Assembly (NCBI GenBank): GCA_035513215.1
Contig: DATKCK010000066.1
Span: forward strand, 1 to 15,711
Direction: 5' to 3'
Length of the DNA: 15,711 nucleotides
Source of the DNA: DATCZB01 sp035513215
Lineage (GTDB): Bacteria; Pseudomonadota; Gammaproteobacteria; Steroidobacterales; Rariloculaceae
Shown in pieces: positions 7,692-12,848 of the stretch; the first letter of the stretch is position 1, and each line of letters opens with the position of its first letter. Both the position numbers and the translations under genes were made by a program. The notes under the pieces were generated by a model. That model saw nothing but the letters and a program-made list of their open reading frames with translations, was not told the DNA's origin and did not search any database.

Positions 7692-8075
7692 ATGAACCGA
7701 GGATTTGTCGGTGGCTTGATGGCTTCTCTGGCGGTGGTGGCCGGCTGCAGTGTGGCTGGCGGCGGGCCCGACGAAAGCGCGGTCAATGCGCGCCTGCCGA
7801 CTGGCGTAACGCTGCTCGAATCGGATCAGGAGCAATGCGCGGGCGACGTGCAGGTCAAGGAATCCAGCAGCGGCACGGGCCTCGTTCTGCAACGCGGCCA
7901 AAACGCCACGTTCCGGGTACGCGTGGACGACGACGAAGAGGCAGACGTCGAATGGACCTGCATCGGCCAGGCGTCGTCCGACAGCCAGGATATCGACTGT
8001 CCGACGAGCACGTCGCACCTGCGCGTCACGCGGGCCGGCTCGGGAGATGACCTGCTATTGGAATGCTACGGCTAG
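7692..8075 (+). CDS. small cysteine-rich lipoprotein of unknown function, sigma-54 controlled
   Basis: I do not recognise the family of this 127-residue protein. It has a clear lipoprotein signal: a short basic start (MNRG), a hydrophobic run, and the lipobox VAGC with the lipidated Cys at 19. The +2 residue is Ser, which favours the outer membrane. After a flexible Gly/Pro stretch the mature part contains four cysteines (49, 90, 103, 125), enough for two disulfides. Alternating hydrophobic patterns (TGLVLQRG, NATFRVRVDD, ADVEWTC, SHLRVTR, DLLLECYG) suggest a small beta sandwich, with an acidic loop DDDEEAD at 79-85. The start is firm: AGGAGAAGG lies immediately upstream of the ATG, and an exact sigma-54 promoter precedes it. 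It is a single-gene unit, divergent from the DUF1592 gene and convergent with the gene ending at 8165. The function may be an envelope or stress response, which is inferred only from its promoter and location. Confidence 0.85.
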   Translation: MNRGFVGGLMASLAVVAGCSVAGGGPDESAVNARLPTGVTLLESDQEQCAGDVQVKESSSGTGLVLQRGQNATFRVRVDDDEEADVEWTCIGQASSDSQDIDCPTSTSHLRVTRAGSGDDLLLECYG

Positions 8076-8112
8076 CAAGTCGACGGAATAGCGCGGACGG
8101 GATCGAGGGTTC

Positions 8113-8139
8113 GCTTTTCAAGAAATGCAATTGCGTTTC
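8113..8139. repeat. overlapping inverted repeats in a convergent gap, possible bidirectional terminator
   Basis: GAAATGC (8122-8128) can pair with GCTTTTC upstream (8113-8119, one mismatch) or with GCGTTTC downstream (8133-8139, one mismatch). The second pairing is centred on the perfect palindrome GCAATTGC (8127-8134). The two pairings exclude each other. The element sits between the stops of two convergent genes (8075 and 8165), in an AT-richer patch than its surroundings. Transcription termination in both directions is the simplest role. Confidence 0.4.
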
Positions 8140-8164
8140 GGTAATTGTGATTCGAGACAATACT

Positions 8165-9676
8165 TCACTCTCGCGCTGCTCGGCGCCTGAAAGTCACCGG
8201 CACGCCGCCCTGCTCGCTGCTCAGCGCCCCGACGATCGTCCCGTTGTCGGTCAGCTCGCCGGCAAAGCTCCAGGGCTGCCAGTTCGGCAGCTCGAATCGT
8301 AGCGTCCGCGCCTCGATCGCGACGCTCGTGAGCGGTTCGCCGATCTCGCCGAGCGTCGTGCCGATCAGTGAGCCGACGACGACGTCGTCCGATCGCCTGA
8401 CGAACTCGAGCTCGATGTCGAGGTCGAGCGTGGCGATCCGAGGCCGGCCGATCCAGCGGCCCGCGAGCGCTTCGGCGATCTCGATCGGGACTTCGACCGG
8501 CTCCTCGGGGATAGGCGTCGGGTTCTCGCGCTCGGCGCGATTGGCCGCCACGTAGTTCGGGACGATCGTGTTGTGCTCGTGGCAGGCGTACTCGGGCGCG
8601 AAGTAGCCCGGATCGTTGCGCATCGGATAACGCACCGTGAAAGGACGCGTGAGGACGACCGGATCCTCGGTCGTGATCTCGTAAAGCCACCAGTCGTCGT
8701 TGAGCCTGACAATGCGCTCGGTCGTCTTCATCTCGCTGCTGTACGGAAAGCGATTGCCGGGCGGCGAGCCGACGACGCCGAGGTTGATCATCGGCGGGCC
8801 TTCCCGGTAGTTGCTCGTCTCGACGACGAGCGTCGTCCCTTCCCAGCGGCCACGGGACTCGCCCATGTACTGCTCGATCGCTGGCTCGAGCGGATCGCGG
8901 CCGTCGGTCGGAATCATGCGGGCCTCGTGGATCATCTCGAGTTGAAACACGACGTAGCCTGGCGCCTGCACGATTCTGAATCCGCCGTTGTACCGATACG
9001 GCATCATCGACGACGGCATGCCGCGCGTGATGCAGCGGTCCCAGCTGTCGAAGTCCCCAGGCCTGTCGTAAGTGTGGTTCTCGCCGGGCAAGGTCCAGCC
9101 GCTTCGCATCGTCAGCGCCCGGCGCTTGCCTTCGGCCGTCAGCGCGGGCAGGAGCCCGCTCGGCGGATCGACGATGAGGTTGGTCTGTCGTTGCGGAATG
9201 GCAGGGTCGATCGTGCCGGTCTGCATCGAGCGGCCGAGGTCGCCCTCGGCCAGCGCCTCGCGGCTCGGGTCGGTCTGATTGCGCCATTGCGCGATGCGCG
9301 CGTCGTATTCCGCCTGCGTGAGCCACGCCTTGTGCGGGTCGCACGGCCGCGGCCGCGCGCCGCCGCCGGTTCCCGGCGCATCGCCGAACAGGAACGTCGG
9401 CAATCGCCTGCCCGCGTAGCTGTCGGCGCAGCGCTCGAGCGGGACGCGCGAGGCCTGCATCATGTCGAGCGAGGCTTCGAGGTCGGGCTCACGCCAGGGC
9501 GTCATCGGATGCTGCCAGCCGGCCGGAGTCGCGATGAAATGGTTCGCCTCGCGAGGGGCGCCGCGGATCGAGTCGTCGATCTGCGCACGAACGGGCGCAA
9601 GCGCGAGCAACGCTGAGGCAAAGCCAAGCATCGCGGCGCAACGCGTCGTCTTCAAAGCGGACTCCGTGTCAGACAT
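8165..9676 (-). CDS. exported protein of unknown function with extra C-terminal beta domain
   Basis: This 503-residue protein has a Sec signal peptide (hydrophobic 13-29, cleavage likely after VRA at residue 31). The middle matches a widespread but uncharacterised family of secreted proteins from Acidobacteria and Proteobacteria. Hallmarks are VDPPSGLLPALT (169-180), DRCITRGMPSSMMP (213-226), IVQAPGYVVFQLEMIHEAR (235-253), MGESRGRWEGTTLVVETSNY (271-290), the TERIVRL segment, RPFTVRYPM and YACHEHN (363-369). Residues from about 400 onward form what looks like a separate beta domain (AGRWIG at 405, GSLIGTTLGEIG, GTIVGALSSEQGGVPVTFRR at the end). That domain resembles the small beta domain found before some secreted serine hydrolases. 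The start overlaps the end of the CoA-binding gene by 8 bases, with an AGGGA about 8 bases before the ATG, so the two are co-transcribed. No catalytic residues can be named. Confidence 0.85.
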   Translation of the reverse strand: MSDTESALKTTRCAAMLGFASALLALAPVRAQIDDSIRGAPREANHFIATPAGWQHPMTPWREPDLEASLDMMQASRVPLERCADSYAGRRLPTFLFGDAPGTGGGARPRPCDPHKAWLTQAEYDARIAQWRNQTDPSREALAEGDLGRSMQTGTIDPAIPQRQTNLIVDPPSGLLPALTAEGKRRALTMRSGWTLPGENHTYDRPGDFDSWDRCITRGMPSSMMPYRYNGGFRIVQAPGYVVFQLEMIHEARMIPTDGRDPLEPAIEQYMGESRGRWEGTTLVVETSNYREGPPMINLGVVGSPPGNRFPYSSEMKTTERIVRLNDDWWLYEITTEDPVVLTRPFTVRYPMRNDPGYFAPEYACHEHNTIVPNYVAANRAERENPTPIPEEPVEVPIEIAEALAGRWIGRPRIATLDLDIELEFVRRSDDVVVGSLIGTTLGEIGEPLTSVAIEARTLRFELPNWQPWSFAGELTDNGTIVGALSSEQGGVPVTFRRRAARE

Positions 9677-10079
9677 CGCGGAATCCCTGCTCCACGAGCG
9701 CGCAGGGGCCTGAATGGATCAACGTAATCCCGAGCTCCTCGGCTCTTCGAATCGCGGCCGGGCTTTCGGCGCCGGGCTGCATCCACAGGTAGCGAATGCC
9801 GGCGGCCGCGGCCTGCGCGACGATCTTCTCCGTTACCGCGGGCGGCGTCACGATCGAGATGCCGTGGACCGGCTCGGGCAGCGAGGCGATATCGGGATAG
9901 ACCTTCTGGCCCTCGATCTCCGCGGCCGTCGGGTGGACCGGGAATACCCGCCGGCCGGCCTGAAGATACGCGCGCAGGACCTTGCTGCCGTACTTCTCGC
10001 GGTCCGCCGACGCGCCGACGACGGCGAAGCTGTCGCCCGCAAGGAATTGGTCGATCGCTTGATCGTTCGCGTCGTTCAT
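9669..10079 (-). CDS. CoA-binding domain protein, YccU family
   Basis: This 136-residue protein is a stand-alone CoA-binding Rossmann domain of the YccU type, related to the N-terminal domain of succinyl-CoA synthetase alpha. Hallmarks are FAVVGASADREKYGSKV (18-34), the PVHPTAAEIEGQKVYPDIASLP region (47-68), ISIVTPP (74-80), YLWMQPGAES (97-106) and the final GPCA. Small proteins of this family bind CoA or acyl-CoA in vitro; the physiological role is unknown. The frame extends upstream to 10340, but that part overlaps the SRPBCC gene and has no family match, so the start is the Met at 10079. No Shine-Dalgarno precedes it; instead TACAAT lies 7 bases upstream. Its last 8 bases overlap the next gene. 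Confidence 0.93.
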   Translation of the reverse strand: MNDANDQAIDQFLAGDSFAVVGASADREKYGSKVLRAYLQAGRRVFPVHPTAAEIEGQKVYPDIASLPEPVHGISIVTPPAVTEKIVAQAAAAGIRYLWMQPGAESPAAIRRAEELGITLIHSGPCALVEQGFRDV

Positions 10080-10086
10080 GACGCCG

Positions 10087-10092
10087 ATTGTA
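10087..10092 (-). promoter_or_regulatory. candidate -10 box of the CoA-binding gene (leaderless)
   Basis: On the minus strand, TACAAT (5 of 6 with consensus TATAAT) ends 7 bases before the ATG at 10079. Transcription would then start at or next to the start codon. No ribosome site is present in that space. The -35 region is not convincing. Confidence 0.45.
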
Positions 10093-10174
10093 GCGCCAGC
10101 GTCCCTTTCCGGGATCGCGACTTCGATCCGATCGAGCAGCGCTTCGCGCTCAAGGTCGCTTGAAAGAGCCAGCT

Positions 10175-10196
10175 CGCCGCTGCCGGCGCAGCGGCG
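10175..10196 (-). terminator. strong hairpin after the VOC-ArsR-SRPBCC operon
   Basis: CGCCGCTGC (10175-10183) and GCAGCGGCG (10188-10196) are perfect 9-bp arms around a 4-base loop, 8 bases beyond the SRPBCC stop on the minus strand. Beyond it on that strand comes only a short CTCTTTC, so the T-run of a classical terminator is weak. The position and stability still favour a 3'-end or terminator role. Confidence 0.5.
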
Positions 10197-10203
10197 CCGG
10201 CGC

Positions 10204-10668
10204 TCAAGCCGTGCGGCGTAGCGATTCGAGCAGCGCGCGCCACCATTCGGCATGACGCTGCTGAAAAACATCGAGCGGAAAGCGGTGACGGGCGACGTGC
10301 TCGCGCGGAATTCCGTCCCAGCCGATATGCTCGACCGCAACGCGTGTCTCGGCGCCGACAGCCTCGAAGCGGACCTTCACAAGCGTCTCCTGCTCGGGAC
10401 TGAAGCTCGCCTGTCGCCAGGTGAAGGCGAGATGCACGGGCGGCTCCCAGATCGTGATTCGGCCGATCTCGAAGACCTCACCGTCGTCGTAAGTCTCCGT
10501 CAGGCGGCCGCCGAGCCTCGTCTCGAACGCAAGCTGCCCGGACCGTCCGCGCGTGAAGTGAAACAAGCCGTTGGGTACCCACCACGAGCTGATCTCGCGC
10601 GTGAAAGCGTCGAAGGCGTGCTCGGGTGTTGCCGCAACGCGCAATGCCACGAGCAAGCGTGAGCTCAT
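10204..10668 (-). CDS. SRPBCC / AHSA1-domain protein
   Basis: This 154-residue protein has the START-like AHSA1 (Aha1-type) fold, which forms a hydrophobic ligand cavity. Visible features are the N-terminal strand with TPEHAFDAFTREISSWW (14-30), the GRLTETYDDGEVFEIGRITIWEPPVHLAFTW core (55-84, the family's G-x-W-x-PP-x-LxFTW pattern), and the C-terminal helix HAEWWRALLESLRR (139-152). The ligand is unknown. The ATG overlaps the stop of the ArsR gene by four bases (ATGA), so translation is coupled. SRPBCC genes next to ArsR repressors are a common pair, in which the repressor probably controls the effector. Longer in-frame extension upstream is antisense-type noise over the ArsR gene. Confidence 0.92.
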   Translation of the reverse strand: MSSRLLVALRVAATPEHAFDAFTREISSWWVPNGLFHFTRGRSGQLAFETRLGGRLTETYDDGEVFEIGRITIWEPPVHLAFTWRQASFSPEQETLVKVRFEAVGAETRVAVEHIGWDGIPREHVARHRFPLDVFQQRHAEWWRALLESLRRTA

Positions 10669-10997
10669 TTCGCGCTTTCGACGTGCGCCTTGAATGCGCC
10701 GAGCTGCCGCGTCCAGAGACGCTCGGTCTCCTCGAGCCACGCCTTGACCTCGGTGATGCGCGCCGCATTCAACGAATAGATCCGCACGCGGGCGTCGAAC
10801 TGCGGATGCGTCTCCTCGACGAGCCCCGCCTCGCGTAGCTGGCGCAGGTGCCGGCTCATGGCGGGCGGCGGCAGGTCGAGGAGCTCGGCAAGCTCGCCCG
10901 CGCGCCGCGGCTGCTCGCGCAGAAGCTCGACCGCGCGGCGACGGTATGGATCGGCCAGTGCGGCGATCGTGCGATCCAGGTCGACGGCGCTCGCCAT
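10665..10997 (-). CDS. ArsR-family winged-helix transcriptional repressor
   Basis: This 110-residue protein is a typical ArsR-family winged helix. The N-terminal ALADPYRRRAVELLRE (14-28), the helix-turn-helix RAGELAELLDLPPPAMSRHLRQLREAGLV (32-60) and the wing ARVRIYSLNA (69-78) are clear. The metal-binding ELCVCDL site of the arsenic/cadmium sensors is absent, with no cysteine in that helix, so it probably senses something other than metal or simply autoregulates. The start at 10997 (MASAVDLDRT) coincides with the last base of the VOC gene stop (TGATG), and the longer frame upstream overlaps the VOC gene, so I reject it. It is the middle gene of a coupled three-gene operon; its likely target is the AT-rich palindrome in front of the VOC gene. 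Confidence 0.93.
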   Translation of the reverse strand: MASAVDLDRTIAALADPYRRRAVELLREQPRRAGELAELLDLPPPAMSRHLRQLREAGLVEETHPQFDARVRIYSLNAARITEVKAWLEETERLWTRQLGAFKAHVESAK

Positions 10998-11464
10998 CAG
11001 TCCCAATCCTTTGCCTCGATCTTGAGGCCGCTCGCTTTCTCGGCCGCCTCGCGTGAAGGCATTTCCTCGACCCACTCCCCGAAAGTCCAGACGTGTCCCT
11101 CGGGATCGACCGCGCGGTAAGTGCGCATCCCGTAGAACTGATTCTCGGGCTCGGCGACGATCGTCGCGCCGGCCTCACGAGCGCGAGCGCAATGCGCGTC
11201 GACGTCCTCCTCCAGATCGACGTGCAGCGACTGCGTGTTCGCGCCGCCGACGGACCTGGGGCTCTTCGCCCATTCGCTCCACTCGGCGCCCACCATCAGA
11301 CGGCCGCGCCCGCCGACTGCCATCTCCGAGTGCATCATGCGAACGTCGCCGTCGGGGGACTCGATGAGCATCGTGATCTCGAAGCCGAAAGCCCTCTCGA
11401 GCCATGCGAGCGCGGCTTTCGGATCCTGGTAGAAGACCGAGGCCGTGAAGGTGTTGTCGCTCAT
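10997..11464 (-). CDS. VOC-family (glyoxalase/bleomycin-resistance fold) protein, PhnB-like
   Basis: This 155-residue protein has the vicinal-oxygen-chelate fold with two beta-alpha-beta-beta-beta halves. FYQDPKAALAWLERAFGFE opens the first half at residue 11. NTQSLHVDLEEDVDAHCARAREAGATI (76-102) opens the second, and the YRAVDPEGHVWTFGEW ending (116-131) is the common PhnB/YcjR-like signature with a possible metal-binding pair. It could be a dioxygenase, a lyase or a binding protein; no reaction can be assigned. An AGGAG lies about 8 bases before the ATG at 11464. It leads an operon with ArsR and SRPBCC genes, which together look like a regulated small-molecule response unit. Confidence 0.92.
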   Translation of the reverse strand: MSDNTFTASVFYQDPKAALAWLERAFGFEITMLIESPDGDVRMMHSEMAVGGRGRLMVGAEWSEWAKSPRSVGGANTQSLHVDLEEDVDAHCARAREAGATIVAEPENQFYGMRTYRAVDPEGHVWTFGEWVEEMPSREAAEKASGLKIEAKDWD

Positions 11465-11494
11465 CGCATGCTCTCCTGTTGCGCCCTGGATATA

Positions 11495-11523
11495 TTTCTA
11501 TAATTTGTTAACTATTGTGTCAA
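11495..11523 (-). promoter_or_regulatory. promoter and candidate ArsR operator of the VOC-ArsR-SRPBCC operon
   Basis: On the minus strand a perfect TTGACA (11518-11523) is followed by TAGAAA (11495-11500, spacer 17) or TATAGA (11497-11502, spacer 15) as the -10 box. Between them is the imperfect palindrome ATAGTT-AACA-AATTAT (11500-11515, 5 of 6 arm bases matching), of the size and AT-rich type bound by ArsR-family dimers. A repressor bound here would block the polymerase. The stretch around 11489-11520 is strikingly AT-rich in a GC-rich window. A plus-strand TATAAT is also present (11499-11504) but lacks a -35 box. Confidence 0.6.
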
Positions 11524-11613
11524 GTCGCAATCATTCCTCAGGACCATGCCGCCGGCAGCGGCGTACGGGCCGCCAGACGCCACCGGGCCTTCGCCGAGGA
11601 CTCTCGGACGCTT

Positions 11614-11619
11614 TAAGCT
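11614..11619 (+). promoter_or_regulatory. weak candidate -10 box of the glutathione peroxidase gene
   Basis: TAAGCT ends 6 bases before the ATG at 11626, and no Shine-Dalgarno is visible. This resembles the leaderless arrangement at 7447 and 10087, but the match to TATAAT is poor and the -35 region (TTCGCC) is weak. Confidence 0.25.
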
Positions 11620-11625
11620 ACGCGC

Positions 11626-12120
11626 ATGACGACGGCCTACGACTTCAGCGCGATCGATATCGACGGTAACGAGCAAGCGCTGCGCGAGTTCGAGGGCAGC
11701 GCGCTGCTGATCGTCAACGTCGCATCGAAATGCGGCTTCACGCCTCAGTACGCCGGTCTCGAGGCGCTCTGGCGCAAGCACCCCGATGCCGGGCTTGCCG
11801 TGCTCGGCTTTCCGTGCGATCAGTTCGGGCACCAGGAGCCGGGTGACGAGAGAGAAATCAAGGAATTCTGCTCGGCGCGCTACGACGTGACGTTTCCGCT
11901 CTTCTCAAAGATCGAGGTCAACGGCGACGGCGCGCATCAGCTTTACAAGTGGCTCAAGAGCGAACAGGCCGGGATCCTCGGCACGCAGGCGATCAAATGG
12001 AACTTCACGAAGTTTCTGACGGATCGCAAAGGGCGAGTGCTCGAGCGCTATGCGCCGAACGTCACGCCCGAGGCGATCGAGCGGGATCTCGCGCCGTTGC
12101 TGCGCGATGCAAGCCGCTAA
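11626..12120 (+). CDS. thiol-type glutathione peroxidase (Gpx family, probably thioredoxin-dependent)
   Basis: This 164-residue protein reduces hydrogen peroxide or organic hydroperoxides in the cytosol. The peroxidatic Cys36 is in NVASKCGFTPQY. The other catalytic residues are Gln70 (in FPCDQFGHQEPG), and Trp125 and Asn126 in KWNFTKFL; these positions are identical to yeast Gpx3. Cys82 in EFCSARYDVTFP sits at the resolving-cysteine position of two-Cys Gpx enzymes that use thioredoxin rather than glutathione. Selenocysteine is not used; position 36 is a normal Cys codon. The gene is a single unit. Its stop codon overlaps that of the convergent F420-reductase-like gene by 4 bases. The lipid-hydroperoxide versus hydrogen-peroxide preference cannot be told. 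Confidence 0.95.
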   Translation: MTTAYDFSAIDIDGNEQALREFEGSALLIVNVASKCGFTPQYAGLEALWRKHPDAGLAVLGFPCDQFGHQEPGDEREIKEFCSARYDVTFPLFSKIEVNGDGAHQLYKWLKSEQAGILGTQAIKWNFTKFLTDRKGRVLERYAPNVTPEAIERDLAPLLRDASR

Positions 12121-12827
12121 AGCGGATCCGCCGGAAAGTAGAAATTGATCACCGCGTCGCCGAACTGCCCCGCGTTGTAGCGCAGGTAGTGTAGTCCCTC
12201 GATGACGTGAGCGTAGCGCAGCGGCCCGACGTCGACGGGCTCGAGCCCGATCCCGGCCACGAGCTCGGCCACGATGCGCTTCGCGGCCGCATCGTCGCCC
12301 GCGATCGGCACGCTGACGGGACCGCCGGCGGCCGCCGGATCCGCCATCGTCTCGGCCCCGAGCGTGCTGAAGGCCTTGACGACGAAAGCGCCCGGCGCCA
12401 ATGCCTGGATGCGCTCGGCGTTCGAGCCGTCGAACGCATAGTCGCGCAATCCGTCTTCGGCGATGCTGCGCGGGTTCGTCGGATCGATGATGACGCGCCC
12501 CGCGAGATCTCCGAGCGAGCGCGTGAGCGGCTCGACGACATCCCAGGGCACGGCCAGCACGACGATGTCGGCGGCCTGCGCCGCCTCGGCCTGCATCGTT
12601 GCGCGCGCGCCTTCGCCCGTGGCCGCGACGAGCGCGGCGACGTCGGCACCGCCGGGGTCGCGCGAGCCGTAGACGATCTCGTGCCCGAGCTCGGCGAACC
12701 TCGGCCCGAGCGCGCTGCCGACGTTGCCCGTGCCAATGATCGCGATCGTGTCGGCGCCGGCGCGCGGGGCGAGACCGGCGCCGCCGGCCGCGAGCGCCGT
12801 CATGAGGAGAATCGGGTATCGATGCAT
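12117..12827 (-). CDS. exported F420:NADP-oxidoreductase-like Rossmann protein
   Basis: This 236-residue protein matches the NADPH-dependent F420 reductase (Fno) / YRRC-type family: IAIIGTGNVGSALGPRFAELGHEIVYGSRDP (28-58) with the glycine motif and the GSR that holds the NADP 2'-phosphate. It is followed by ADIVVLAVPWDVVEP, VIIDPTNPR and KAFSTLGAETMADP (151-164). Unlike cytosolic members it begins with about 25 residues that look like a Sec signal (MHRYPILLMTALAAGGAGLAP..AGA|DT). F420 itself is not expected in most gammaproteobacteria, so the substrate is unknown. The start at 12827 lies 20 bases after the TonB-receptor stop; an AAGGAG overlaps that stop but is 15 bases away, longer than usual. 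The frame upstream is a shadow of the receptor gene. It is probably co-transcribed with the receptor. Confidence 0.85.
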   Translation of the reverse strand: MHRYPILLMTALAAGGAGLAPRAGADTIAIIGTGNVGSALGPRFAELGHEIVYGSRDPGGADVAALVAATGEGARATMQAEAAQAADIVVLAVPWDVVEPLTRSLGDLAGRVIIDPTNPRSIAEDGLRDYAFDGSNAERIQALAPGAFVVKAFSTLGAETMADPAAAGGPVSVPIAGDDAAAKRIVAELVAGIGLEPVDVGPLRYAHVIEGLHYLRYNAGQFGDAVINFYFPADPL

Positions 12828-12842
12828 CGCGTTCGGACCGAG

Positions 12843-12848
12843 CTCCTT
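12843..12848 (-). promoter_or_regulatory. ribosome binding site overlapping the receptor stop codon
   Basis: AAGGAG on the minus strand overlaps the end of the TonB-receptor stop codon and is the only Shine-Dalgarno match for the gene starting at 12827. The 15-base spacer is long, and no in-frame ATG, GTG or TTG lies closer. Coupling to translation of the receptor may help initiation. Confidence 0.5.

Noticed and set aside
7440..8018. 193-codon upstream extension of the DUF1592 reading frame
   Set aside because: It has no signal peptide or family match, runs antisense through the sigma-54 controlled lipoprotein gene, and the lipoprotein-type N-terminus at 7439 already gives a full-length family member.
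7550..8050. 166-codon plus-strand frame over the lipoprotein gene
   Set aside because: It is a frame-shifted shadow of the lipoprotein gene and would start upstream of the sigma-54 promoter.
10080..10340. upstream extension of the CoA-binding frame to 223 codons
   Set aside because: It overlaps the SRPBCC gene out of frame and the YccU family starts at the Met at 10079.
10669..11178. upstream extension of the SRPBCC frame to 324 codons
   Set aside because: It overlaps the ArsR and VOC genes out of frame; the ATGA overlap start at 10668 matches the family length.
11499..11504. plus-strand TATAAT as a promoter for the glutathione peroxidase gene
   Set aside because: No acceptable -35 box lies 16-18 bases upstream and the hexamer is part of the AT-rich control region of the minus-strand operon.
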